From: JBAVVD01 sp049697115
Lineage (GTDB): Bacteria > Acidobacteriota > Aminicenantia > Aminicenantales > UBA4085
Direction: 5' to 3'
Assembly (NCBI GenBank): GCA_049697115.1
Contig: JBAVVD010000029.1
Span: 42,900-106,899 of the forward strand
DNA length: 64,000 nucleotides
Shown: positions 16,064-24,144 of the stretch, piece after piece
Numbering within the stretch: position 1 is the first letter of the stretch
Layout: each line of letters starts with the position of its first letter
Program-made: the position numbers and the translations under genes
Notes under the pieces: model-generated
The model's database searches: none
What the model was told of the DNA's origin: nothing
Seen by the model: the letters and a program-made list of their open reading frames with translations, nothing else

Positions 16064-16080
16064 TTGGCACATTAATTGCT
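16064..16080 (+). promoter_or_regulatory. Sigma-54 (-24/-12) promoter of the response-regulator genes
   Basis: TTGGCACA-TTAA-TTGCT is a near-perfect sigma-54 promoter: GG at 16066-16067 and GC at 16078-16079, 12 bases apart. The predicted start near 16091 is 10 bases before the ATG at 16101. It argues against translation starting at the upstream in-frame ATG (15858). Confidence 0.8.
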
Positions 16081-16100
16081 TCATTGAGACTGCCGGGAAG

Positions 16101-16478
16101 ATGGAAGTGGCTGAAAAAGAAAAAAGGATACTGGTCATTGATCCCAACTCAAACGTGAGGAGGGAATTAGCCGCCTTTTTGAAGCAAGAAAATTACTATG
16201 TCGAAACCGGCAAAAACCTTTCTGAGGCCATTAAAAAAATCCCTCAAGGCTATTTTGACTGTCTGGTTCTTGATGTCGACCTTCCGGAGATGAAAGGATA
16301 TGAGGCCGTATCCATCATCAAGAATCTGGACCCGAAATTGAGAATCATCATGACCACCGAAAAAAACACCAAAAGATTGGAAGCTAAAGTGAGGGAACAA
16401 GATATCTTTTTTTATTTTATTAAGTCCTTTGGAAAAGAGGAATTGAAACTGGCCATTCGAAACGCTTTTAACCAGTAA
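16101..16478 (+). CDS. Single-domain response regulator
   Basis: 125-residue CheY-like receiver: RILVIDPNSNVRREL at the N-terminus, phosphoacceptor aspartate in CLVLDVDLPEMKG, the switch threonine in IIMTTEKN and a lysine (KSFGKEEL) at the usual position. One acidic-pocket position is changed, since the usual DD pair reads DP. There is no output domain, so it acts as a phosphorelay carrier or a protein-binding switch. The start at 16101 was chosen because a sigma-54 promoter ends 21 bases before it and the open frame upstream shows no family similarity. A second receiver gene follows 14 bases downstream. Confidence 0.85.
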   Translation: MEVAEKEKRILVIDPNSNVRRELAAFLKQENYYVETGKNLSEAIKKIPQGYFDCLVLDVDLPEMKGYEAVSIIKNLDPKLRIIMTTEKNTKRLEAKVREQDIFFYFIKSFGKEELKLAIRNAFNQ

Positions 16479-16492
16479 AGGAGGAAAATAAA

Positions 16493-16900
16493 ATGAAAAA
16501 ACCTGCCCCTAAAATCCTTGTCATTGATGACGATCCTGATTTCATCGAAGCCGTCACACCGATCCTGAAATCCGCCCTCTATGAAGTATCCACAGCCGCC
16601 AACGTGGAAGAAGGAAAACAGAAAATATTCGCCGAGAAACCGGACCTCGTCCTTCTGGACATCATGATGGACAGCCTCTTTGATGGTTTTTCTCTTTGCC
16701 ACGCCATTAAGACTTCCCAAGAATACAAAGACTTTAAAGACACGCCCATTGTCTTTATATCGGCTGTGAAAGAGATTGCCGGCTCGAGATTCCAATTCAA
16801 AGGTGACGAACAGGGAATGGTTGGACCGGATGATTATATAGATAAACCCGTGAAACCCGACGACCTGCTGGCGCGGATTGAAAAACTTATTAAGAAATAA
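16493..16900 (+). CDS. Single-domain response regulator
   Basis: 135-residue receiver protein with acidic pocket ILVIDDDPDF, phosphoacceptor aspartate in LVLLDIMMDS, switch residue in PIVFISAVK and lysine in DKPVKPDDLL. An insertion of roughly ten residues between beta4 and beta5 (about 96-108, containing FQFKGDEQGM) makes it slightly longer than CheY. No output domain. AAAGGAGGAAAA lies before the ATG. Probably in one transcript with the preceding receiver under the sigma-54 promoter. Its kinase partner may be the downstream REC-kinase hybrid. Confidence 0.88.
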   Translation: MKKPAPKILVIDDDPDFIEAVTPILKSALYEVSTAANVEEGKQKIFAEKPDLVLLDIMMDSLFDGFSLCHAIKTSQEYKDFKDTPIVFISAVKEIAGSRFQFKGDEQGMVGPDDYIDKPVKPDDLLARIEKLIKK

Positions 16901-17260
16901 AAAGAAACCCCCTCCGGCGGACCATATCTCCGCTGATCGTTCCCTTGAGTCGGTCCATTCCTCCTTCGTTTGACTTTCCTTAAGAGGAAAACGGGTCGAT
17001 CAATTTTCTGAAAGGTCTCTATTCAGTCTCGCTCTTCCCCAACTGAGGAACGGACGTTTCCTGCGCTCAAGAAGCCGCTTTTTTCTCCGGTCGTCCCCGT
17101 AATGAAGGAATCCCTGACGTTTCGGGCGGAAGAGGAATGCTCTGTGCTCCCTTGGTCTTCAGAGACGCATTTACAGAAAGCGCAATGGGCTCCGACAGAG
17201 GAATATTGCTGAAATAAAATTTAAATTCAGGTAAAATACATTTCTGAAAAGGAATTCTGT
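16901..17260. other. 360-base intergenic stretch without a supported gene
   Basis: No convincing gene, promoter or terminator was found. A minus-strand frame of about 54 codons (stop at 17067-17069) looks weakly protein-like but has no ATG or GTG start with a ribosome site. It may be a decayed remnant. A short hairpin (CGGCGGA/TCCGCTG, near 16915) has no T-tract. Confidence 0.4.
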
Positions 17261-18388
17261 ATGGCCGACAAGAAACCGTTAGTGCTTGTTATCGATGACG
17301 AAGAGGCTATGCGCGATTCCTGTACACAGATACTGATCAAGAGCCGCTTCAGGGCCGAGACCGCCGAAGATGGTTCCATAGGACTGCAGAAAATAAAGGA
17401 GCTCAGGCCGGACCTGGTCCTGATCGATTTAAAAATGCCCGGCATCAGCGGATTTGATGTCTTGGAAAATCTCAAACAGATCGACCCCGAAGTCATTCCA
17501 ATTGTGATCACAGGCTATGCCACCGTCGACTCGGCGGTTGAAGCCATGAAGAAAGGAGCATATGACTTCCTTCCCAAGCCGTTCACTCCCGAAGAGCTGC
17601 GCATCATCATCCGGAGGGCGCTCGAACGAAGAAAACTCGCCCAAGAAGCAGAAACTCTCAGAAGAGAGAAAAAGCTCATTGAAGAAAACTTTATCACCAT
17701 GGTTTCCCATCAGCTTCGGAGCCCCTTGGTGGCCATTCAACAATACTTTGAAGTCATTCTGGCCGGGATGGCGGGCCAGGTGGAAGAAAAACAGAAGGAA
17801 ATGATCCTCCGCGCCCATGAGCGCCTGGACGGGCTCCTCCGGTTGATCAACGACTGGCTGGATCTGGCCAGAATCAACCGCGGTCAGATCGTGGACAAAT
17901 TCAGAAACCTGGACATCCAAAAAACGCTGGAGAAACTCATTGAATTCATGAAGCCCCTGGCCCAGGAACATGATGTCACGCTCGAATTTGCGCCGTCCTC
18001 TCCTTCAGTGACGGTGAACGGCGATGAGGAAACTCTCGAACAGGTTTTCACGAATCTCCTGAGCAACGCCATTAAATACAACCGCCCCGGTGGGTCCGTG
18101 AAAGTCTGCCTCAAAGAAGATAAGGAGACCATCTCCCTGGAAGTCAAGGATACGGGAATCGGAATACCTCAAGAGCATCTCCCTCATATATTTGACCAGT
18201 TCTATCAGGTCAGCCGGAGTGAAAGTAAAAAAATGAAGGGGTCTGGGCTCGGACTCTCCATCGCCAAAAAGATTGTGGATGCTCATAACGGTACAATTCA
18301 GGTATCGAGCGAACACGGGAAAGGAAGCATTTTTACCGTAATCCTTCCCAAAACTGTAACACAAGCCCAAGAATCAAGCCTTCCCTGA
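17261..18388 (+). CDS. Soluble hybrid receiver-histidine kinase
   Basis: 375 residues with the order receiver (1-120, D56 in LVLIDLKMPG), HisKA with H150 in MVSHQLRSPL, and HATPase (about 250-365) with DTGIGIPQEH and GSGLGLSIAKK boxes. No membrane segment or sensor domain is present, so its activity is presumably set by phosphorylation of its own receiver or by partners. It sits after two lone receivers and before hydrogenase maturation genes. A role in hydrogenase control is suggested only by context. Confidence 0.92.
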   Translation: MADKKPLVLVIDDEEAMRDSCTQILIKSRFRAETAEDGSIGLQKIKELRPDLVLIDLKMPGISGFDVLENLKQIDPEVIPIVITGYATVDSAVEAMKKGAYDFLPKPFTPEELRIIIRRALERRKLAQEAETLRREKKLIEENFITMVSHQLRSPLVAIQQYFEVILAGMAGQVEEKQKEMILRAHERLDGLLRLINDWLDLARINRGQIVDKFRNLDIQKTLEKLIEFMKPLAQEHDVTLEFAPSSPSVTVNGDEETLEQVFTNLLSNAIKYNRPGGSVKVCLKEDKETISLEVKDTGIGIPQEHLPHIFDQFYQVSRSESKKMKGSGLGLSIAKKIVDAHNGTIQVSSEHGKGSIFTVILPKTVTQAQESSLP

Positions 18389-18495
18389 AGATGTCTGTCA
18401 TGACCTGTTCTGTTTTGGGAAGCCGGCGGACACAAACCTCTCCCCATTTTCCGGAGAGTAATGGAATTCTCCCACGGGGAGACGATTCAGGCGCG

Positions 18496-19662
18496 ATGAG
18501 AACACTCGTCCTTGGTCTCGGAAATGACCTCTACGGAGATGACGGAACGGGCCTTCATGTCGTTCGAAAACTCAGGGAGGAATACGAATCCGTCCGCGAG
18601 AGACCGGCTTGGATGGGCCATGTCGAATTTCTGGAATCTTCTCTCTCGGGGATCAAGCTTCTGGACCTCATCACAGGCTATGACGTTCTCCTTATTATCG
18701 ATACGATAAAAAAACAAAATCCCAAGCCGGGCAGAATACATCTTCTGGATGGAAGAGGGCTCCGGCACATCCCCGGCCCCTCGCCCCACTATATCTCTAT
18801 TCCACAGACCCTGGAGATCGGGAAAGCCCTGGGATTCAAGGTTCCTGCAGAAGTCCGTGTTATCGCCATTGAGGCGAAAAACATCTACCATCTGGGTGAA
18901 GGCCTGAGTCAAAAAATGCTCAAATGCCTTCCGCGAATCATTAAAAAAACAAAGGAGATATTGGAAGAAATTTATCATGAAATGAAAGAACAAAAACTGA
19001 GGAAAAAAGAGTTCGTTGTTCTGGAGGACCTTCTCGGCTCGAACCTAAAAATTGCCTCAGAAATCCGCCAGAAGCTTGAAACCAGAAAGATATTGACCAT
19101 TAACTTCTTAAGCTCGCCCGGAGCCGGCAAAACCACTCTCCTGGAAAAAATCGCCGAGCACCTCAGCGGTCGTTACCGAATGGCCGTCATCGAAGGGGAT
19201 ATCGAAACCGAGAGAGATGCCGAACGAATCCGGGCAAAGGGAATTCCAGCCTGGCAGATTACCACGGGCGGCGCCTGCCATCTTGAAGCCAAGATGATCG
19301 CCAAAATCTTCCCTCAAATCCCCGAGGGATTGAATTTCCTCTTTATTGAAAACGTCGGCAACCTCGTCTGCCCGGCCAGCTTCGATCTGGGAGAGCGTCT
19401 CCGTTGCGTCCTTCTTTCCGCTCCGGAAGGAGACGACAAGCCAAAAAAATACCCGAAAGCGTTTGCCACATCCGATTGCCTGATCTTGACCAAGTCCGAT
19501 CTCCACTCTCTCCTCCCTTTTGACGCGGAGCGCGCCAGAAAGGAAGCTCTGGAAGTCAATCCCCGGCTGAAAATTTTTTCCACATCTGCTCTGACCGGAG
19601 ACGGAGTGAAGGAGCTCGTCGATTTTTTCATTTCCGCCCTTCAAAATCTTTCTCATGCATGA
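18496..19662 (+). CDS. hypB: Hydrogenase maturation protease fused to HypB
   Basis: 389 residues, two domains in one frame. Residues 1 to about 155 are a HyaD/HycI-type endopeptidase: VLGLGNDLYGDDGTG (D16), LLIIDTIKK and PHYISIPQTLEIG supply the conserved Asp/Asp/His nickel-sensing set. A lysine-rich linker (about 157-180) leads into HypB, the GTPase that supplies nickel. It has Walker A SSPGAGKTTLLE (about 205-216), IEGDIET, TTGGACHLEA, ENVGNLVCPA and the G4-like TKSD. ATG 18496 was chosen because the protease fold begins there. An upstream in-frame ATG (18391) adds 35 unrelated residues. It overlaps hypA by 8 bases. The natural target is the MvhA tail, as the other hydrogenase has its own protease. 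Confidence 0.9.
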   Translation: MRTLVLGLGNDLYGDDGTGLHVVRKLREEYESVRERPAWMGHVEFLESSLSGIKLLDLITGYDVLLIIDTIKKQNPKPGRIHLLDGRGLRHIPGPSPHYISIPQTLEIGKALGFKVPAEVRVIAIEAKNIYHLGEGLSQKMLKCLPRIIKKTKEILEEIYHEMKEQKLRKKEFVVLEDLLGSNLKIASEIRQKLETRKILTINFLSSPGAGKTTLLEKIAEHLSGRYRMAVIEGDIETERDAERIRAKGIPAWQITTGGACHLEAKMIAKIFPQIPEGLNFLFIENVGNLVCPASFDLGERLRCVLLSAPEGDDKPKKYPKAFATSDCLILTKSDLHSLLPFDAERARKEALEVNPRLKIFSTSALTGDGVKELVDFFISALQNLSHA

Positions 19663-20002
19663 ACTCTCGCTGATCGCCAACCTGTTTGAAATTCTCAACG
19701 AAAAGGCCTGTGAACAACACGCAAAAAAAATTATTTTCGTCAAACTGAAGGTCGGAAGACTGTCCGGCGCTGTGCCCGAATTTCTGGAGACGGCTTTTGA
19801 AGTCTATAAAAATGGGACGATCGCTCAGGAGGCACGGCTGGAACTCGAAGAAGTCCCGCTGAAAGTCCGGTGCCAGAAATGTGCCACCGAAACCATCCAG
19901 GATGACTTTGTCTTTATCTGTCCTCACTGCGGAGCACGGGATTTAAAAACCCTTGAGGGGACAGAACTTCTTCTTGAGAGACTTGAGCTGGAACTGGAAT
20001 AA
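19655..20002 (+). CDS. hypA: Hydrogenase nickel chaperone HypA
   Basis: 115-residue HypA, the usual size. The N-terminal MHEL supplies the nickel-binding His2. A zinc site is formed by CQKC (about 72-75) and CPHC (about 89-92). It delivers nickel to the large subunits together with HypB, whose gene overlaps it by 8 bases. The C-terminus (TLEGTELLLERLELE) is slightly acidic. The other pleiotropic factors (HypCDEF) must be encoded elsewhere. Confidence 0.95.
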   Translation: MHELSLIANLFEILNEKACEQHAKKIIFVKLKVGRLSGAVPEFLETAFEVYKNGTIAQEARLELEEVPLKVRCQKCATETIQDDFVFICPHCGARDLKTLEGTELLLERLELELE

Positions 20003-20446
20003 AAAACAGGGGCGGCACAGTTTTTCCACATGGTCTGTGAATAATCCTGTTGATAATTCAAATTTCACCGTGTTTAATAATTTTACTTTCTATGAGTTAT
20101 GACCGATTGCACAAATTTTGGGCCTGTTCAGAGCCTCTATAAAATCCACAAATAGAAATTAAATTGGGGCCTCAACTCCTCGTTTCATTCGGAACTTATT
20201 TTCAGGTATAATATCAGTCAATTGTTCAGCTAATACGAACGCAATAAATAACGTGACAGAATATATGCGGCGCTGGGGCCGCCCTCAAGCCTCCGTAGCG
20301 GAGGGGGCCCCGTCGGCTTATCCGATGGGGGGAACCGACGGGACTGGTTCCCCGGGGATCGGGGGCTGAGGACGGCCCCAGCGCCGATCAAACATTGGTG
20401 CTTTATTTATTGCGTTCGTATTCATGTGCTCAGGAAAGGAGTCCCA
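20003..20446. promoter_or_regulatory. Long AT-rich regulatory region with DnaA-box-like sites, a -10 element and a foldback
   Basis: This gap holds three 9-mers resembling DnaA boxes within 35 bases: TTTTCCACA (20022-20030), TGTGAATAA (20036-20044, a perfect TTATNCACA on the other strand) and TGTTGATAA (20048-20056). A TATAAT lies at 20207-20212 with a weak -35 (TTTCAT, 20183-20188). The GC-rich foldback (20232-20422) would lie between that promoter and the glutamate dehydrogenase ATG, so it could be part of the 5' leader. No dnaA, dnaN or other usual origin neighbours are present, so an origin is not claimed. Confidence 0.35.
20232..20422. repeat. Nested inverted-repeat foldback element (copy A)
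   Basis: A perfect 20-base inverted repeat (20232-20251 and 20403-20422) flanks a GC-rich core. The core is closed by a perfect 14-base stem (20268-20281 with 20373-20386) continued by CCTCA/TGAGG and GCC/GGC. It contains further hairpins: CCTCCG-TAG-CGGAGG, CCCGTCGG/CCGACGGG and the alternative GGGGAACC/GGTTCCCC. The core is far richer in G+C than its flanks. It has no reading frame and no clear target-site duplication. It resembles copy B at 32190-32295. Confidence 0.7.
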
Positions 20447-23323
20447 ATGAAAGAATTAAAAGATATTGCCTGTAACACTGTTCTCAGCGAAGTGCAACTC
20501 GAGAAGATTGAACACATCATCCTCAGCCAGGGACGTTATACCAAAGAAGCTATCCGTGAAGAGCTTGATTGGTTCTGTGCCGGTCTCGTCATGAGCGAAT
20601 ACTATTTTAAGACCACTCCTGTCGAAACCATCGCCAAGCACATCCAGGCCTTGATGGCCGCAGAAATTCTGGCGACGGTCAAACAGGACAAAACGATTAA
20701 AATTGATTTAGGGACCGAACTGGAAGATGAGGCCATTTATCTCGTCGACGATTACCACTACCACGCTTTAGAAATTGAGAGGAGAATTGAAGAGCGCTAT
20801 CCCAACTGCCGGCTTCAATCCTACCGCACCCTGCGCAACGCCCTCGGGCTTGTCTATCTGAGAATGTACCTGGTCAGCCAGCCTCTGTTCTCGACCAATC
20901 CAATTCCTCCGGAAGAGACGGACCTCCGTAAAATCGCCGACCGGACATTCCTGGCATCCTCACCGGAAAAAACCCTTCAGAGATACCAGATGCTCGTCAA
21001 TGAATCCAAAGGCTGGGAGAGCCCTCTCATCGATGTCTCTCACGACGCCAAAACGAAGGAGCTTCGCATCATGATTATCACCCTTCGGGACTCCAGCCAC
21101 CGCTTTTTCTCAAACATCTCTGATGTCCTCAACTCTCACGGCCTCGTCTCCCACCGGAAATACATCGAACAACTGGCTACCGGCAAGACTGTCTTTTCTG
21201 TCTATCTGGAAGACATCCAGGACGAGGCGGTCATCCAGAACCTCATCGAAGATATCGGTCTTGTCTACGCCATTCCCGACAGCCCCCTCTTTAAACTTTT
21301 CCGTGAAAATAGCCTTAACGCTCAGGAAACCGTTTTCGGCGTGTCCGCATGGAGCTTTGCCCATCAATTTCTGAGCGGCTATAACGAAGAGTACATGAAA
21401 TTATCCGAAGTGTTGAAGGACACGCCCGAGCTGCTCGGAATCCTGAGGAATTTGAAAACAAAGCTCATCAAAGACACCTACCACGAAAGCCGCATCTGGG
21501 AAACCCTCACGGAACATTATGGCTACCTTAAAAAAGCCTTCCGGCTTTTCGACAAGAAATTCAATCCCCGGCACGCCGACCATTCCATCGACGGAGAAAT
21601 GGCCGCGCTTAAAAAAGAGATCCTGCGCAAAATGCCGACCGACATCGACCGACACATCTTCCTCGCCGTCTTGCTTTTTATCGAGGTCACTTTGAAGACC
21701 AATTTTTATCTCCGTGAGAAAACGGCTTTATCTTTCATGTACGATCCATCCTTTCTCAACACAGTGGATTACTCGGTGACTCCCTTTGGAATTTTCCACA
21801 TTGTCGGCGCCGAATTCCGTGGTTTCCACGTCCGCTTCAGGGACATCGCCAGAGGAGGCATCCGGATTGTCCGCTCCTCCAATATACAGACCTACCTCAC
21901 AAACTCAGACTTTATATTCGATGAAAACTATAGCTTGGCCCTCACCCAGCAGAACAAGAATAAAGATTTGCCCGAAGGCGGATCAAAAGGAACGATTCTC
22001 CTGAATTGGGGCTTCATGGATAAAGCCGAGGTCTCCTTCCGGAAATACATTGACGGCCTGCTTGATCTCATGCTGCCGGACCAAAAAATCATCGACTACT
22101 ATGGGAACCAGACCATCCTTTTCTTGGGTCCGGATGAAGGCACGGCAGACCTCATGGAATGGGCGTCTCTCCGGGGCAGATCACGGAGCTATTCATTCTG
22201 GAAATCCTTCACAACGGGCAAGCCGTTGGCCATGGGAGGCATTCCTCATGACCTTTACGGCATGACCACCAACTCAGTTCATCAATTTGTCCTGGATACG
22301 CTCCGGGAGCTACGCCTCAAAGAACAAGAAATCACGAAGGTCATGACCGGAGGGCCGGATGGAGACCTGGGCTCCAATGAGATCCTCATTTCCAAGGATA
22401 GAATTCTGGCCATTATCGACGGCTCAGGAGTTCTCTACGACCCTGAAGGGATCCGCCGGGAGGAATTGAATACGCTGGCCAGGGAGCGGAAGACGGTCGC
22501 ACATTTCCTCAGAAATTCCATTTCTCCCAAGGGATTTCTGGTGACCATCAAAGACCAGGAAGTCATCTTGCCCAACGGCGAGAGGTTGGAAAACGGCCTT
22601 GAATTCCGCAATTCTTTCCATCTCCACCCCCTGTTTCGGGCCACGCTTTTTGTCCCCTGCGGCGGGCGCCCCGCCTCCGTCAACATCAACAACTGGCGGA
22701 CCTACATCTCCGAAAACGGCGAGCCGAGGTTCAAGGTCATTGTCGAAGGCGCAAACCTGTTTCTGACCCAGGAAGCCCGCCTCCGCCTGGAAGAGAAAGG
22801 TGTCATCATTTTCAAGGACGCCTCGGCCAACAAGGGAGGCGTCACATCGTCCTCGCTGGAAGTGCTGGCCAGTCTGGCCCTCACAGATGAGGAATATGAC
22901 ACCCTTATGTGTGTCAAAAATAACGCCATTCCGGAGTTCCGTAGAAACTACATCGAAGAGATTCTGGGCATCATCCGGGAGAATTCCTCTCTCGAATTCG
23001 CTGTCATCTGGAAGGAGAATGCGGCCCGAAAAATTCCCCGCACCCTCCTCACCGATATGATCAGTGAGAAGATCAATCGGATCAAGGATGCGATTTACGG
23101 GTCCGACTTGATCGAAAACAAAGACTTGCTCAGAAAGGCGGTTGAATGCTGCTGTCCGCCAAGTCTGATCCAACAGGTCGGGACAGATCAAATTCTGGAC
23201 AGAGTGCCCGCCTCCTACCTGAAAGCCATTTTCGCCTCAAGACTGGCCAGCCGTTACGTCTACAAATACGGGCTCGACGCCAACGAAATCAATTTCTATG
23301 AGTTCCTTGAGAATTTTGAATAA
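20447..23323 (+). CDS. NAD-dependent glutamate dehydrogenase (large, GDH2-type)
   Basis: 958 residues, close to the 115 kDa GDH2 class. It interconverts glutamate and 2-oxoglutarate plus ammonia with NAD. A long N-terminal regulatory part (about 1-440) with an ACT-like segment precedes the catalytic core. Core motifs are FRDIARGGIRIVRS, LPEGGSKGTILLNW (substrate lysine), GPDEGTADLMEW, GGIPHDLYGMTT, TGGPDGDLGSNE (NAD fold) and VEGANLFLTQEAR. ATG 20447 follows AGGAAAGGAG with good spacing. An upstream ATG (20426) overlaps that site. Probably catabolic, feeding amino-acid-derived reductant into the NAD pool used by the hydrogenases. Confidence 0.93.
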   Translation: MKELKDIACNTVLSEVQLEKIEHIILSQGRYTKEAIREELDWFCAGLVMSEYYFKTTPVETIAKHIQALMAAEILATVKQDKTIKIDLGTELEDEAIYLVDDYHYHALEIERRIEERYPNCRLQSYRTLRNALGLVYLRMYLVSQPLFSTNPIPPEETDLRKIADRTFLASSPEKTLQRYQMLVNESKGWESPLIDVSHDAKTKELRIMIITLRDSSHRFFSNISDVLNSHGLVSHRKYIEQLATGKTVFSVYLEDIQDEAVIQNLIEDIGLVYAIPDSPLFKLFRENSLNAQETVFGVSAWSFAHQFLSGYNEEYMKLSEVLKDTPELLGILRNLKTKLIKDTYHESRIWETLTEHYGYLKKAFRLFDKKFNPRHADHSIDGEMAALKKEILRKMPTDIDRHIFLAVLLFIEVTLKTNFYLREKTALSFMYDPSFLNTVDYSVTPFGIFHIVGAEFRGFHVRFRDIARGGIRIVRSSNIQTYLTNSDFIFDENYSLALTQQNKNKDLPEGGSKGTILLNWGFMDKAEVSFRKYIDGLLDLMLPDQKIIDYYGNQTILFLGPDEGTADLMEWASLRGRSRSYSFWKSFTTGKPLAMGGIPHDLYGMTTNSVHQFVLDTLRELRLKEQEITKVMTGGPDGDLGSNEILISKDRILAIIDGSGVLYDPEGIRREELNTLARERKTVAHFLRNSISPKGFLVTIKDQEVILPNGERLENGLEFRNSFHLHPLFRATLFVPCGGRPASVNINNWRTYISENGEPRFKVIVEGANLFLTQEARLRLEEKGVIIFKDASANKGGVTSSSLEVLASLALTDEEYDTLMCVKNNAIPEFRRNYIEEILGIIRENSSLEFAVIWKENAARKIPRTLLTDMISEKINRIKDAIYGSDLIENKDLLRKAVECCCPPSLIQQVGTDQILDRVPASYLKAIFASRLASRYVYKYGLDANEINFYEFLENFE

Positions 23324-23370
23324 ACGGCTTAAAATCCCGCGGACACCAAAATTTCATTCATACGTTCCTG

Positions 23371-24132
23371 TCAGCTGATTTCACCGGTGAGATACGCTTT
23401 TGTCCTGGGATTCTTGGGATTGGCAAAGACTTCCTCCGCCGGGCCGTGTTCGACGAGGTCTCCCAGATATAAAAAGGCAATATAATCGGCAATCCTTCGG
23501 GCCTGGCGCAAAATATGGGTGACGACGATCACCGTGTATTCCGATTTCAGCTCCATAAGTCTCCGCTCGACATTCTGGCTGGACTGCGGATCCAGAGCCG
23601 AGGTTGGCTCATCCCCGAGAATAATCTCTGGCTCGACCGCCAGACCTCTGGCCAGACAAAGCCTCTGCTGCTGGCCGAGCGAAAGCCTTGATGCTGGATG
23701 ATGGAGCCTGTCCTTCACTTCCTCCCAGAGTCCGGCCACGGCCAGATAATGCTCAACCATCCGGTGCAGTTTTTTTTTGTCCCGCATGCCATGAATTCTC
23801 GGCCCATAGGCAATGTTGTCGAATATTGACATGGGAAGCACCTGGGGTCTTTGAGAAAGGAGGCCCATTTTCTTCCGAATGCGGGTGACTTCCGTCTTTG
23901 GGCCATAAATGTCTTCTCCGTCCACATAAATCTTGCCCTGGATCCTGACGTTCTCGACCGGGTCGAGCAACCGGTTGAGGGACTTTAAAAGAGTCGTTTT
24001 CCCGCAACCGGACGGCCCGATGACGACTGTAATTTTTTTATCCGGAATGTCCAGGGTGATGTCTTTCAGCACCTGATGACCGCTGTAAAACACGCTGAGG
24101 TTTCGAATGCCGATGTGTGTCTGAAAATCCAT
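23371..24132 (-). CDS. pstB: Phosphate ABC transporter ATP-binding protein PstB
   Basis: 253-residue ABC ATPase that powers phosphate import. Walker A GPSGCGKTTL, the signature LSLGQQQRL, Walker B IILGDEPTSALD and the switch histidine in VVTHILRQARR are all visible. The second in-frame ATG (24132) is preferred over 24141 because AAGGA then has proper spacing. Last gene of the minus-strand pst operon, about 10 bases after pstA. It converges on the glutamate dehydrogenase gene with 47 bases between the stops. No phoU follows. Confidence 0.94.
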   Translation of the reverse strand: MDFQTHIGIRNLSVFYSGHQVLKDITLDIPDKKITVVIGPSGCGKTTLLKSLNRLLDPVENVRIQGKIYVDGEDIYGPKTEVTRIRKKMGLLSQRPQVLPMSIFDNIAYGPRIHGMRDKKKLHRMVEHYLAVAGLWEEVKDRLHHPASRLSLGQQQRLCLARGLAVEPEIILGDEPTSALDPQSSQNVERRLMELKSEYTVIVVTHILRQARRIADYIAFLYLGDLVEHGPAEEVFANPKNPRTKAYLTGEIS

Positions 24133-24144
24133 TTTATCCATTCC

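Noticed and set aside
15858..16100. N-terminal extension of the first receiver protein
   Set aside because: A sigma-54 promoter lies inside it and the encoded residues look non-coding; the receiver fold begins at ATG 16101.
17067..17236. Minus-strand protein-like frame in the 16901-17260 gap
   Set aside because: No ATG/GTG start with a ribosome site and no family; too short to call even as a pseudogene.
20003..20446. Chromosomal replication origin
   Set aside because: DnaA-like sites are present, but dnaA, dnaN, gidA and parAB neighbours are absent and skew could not be computed.
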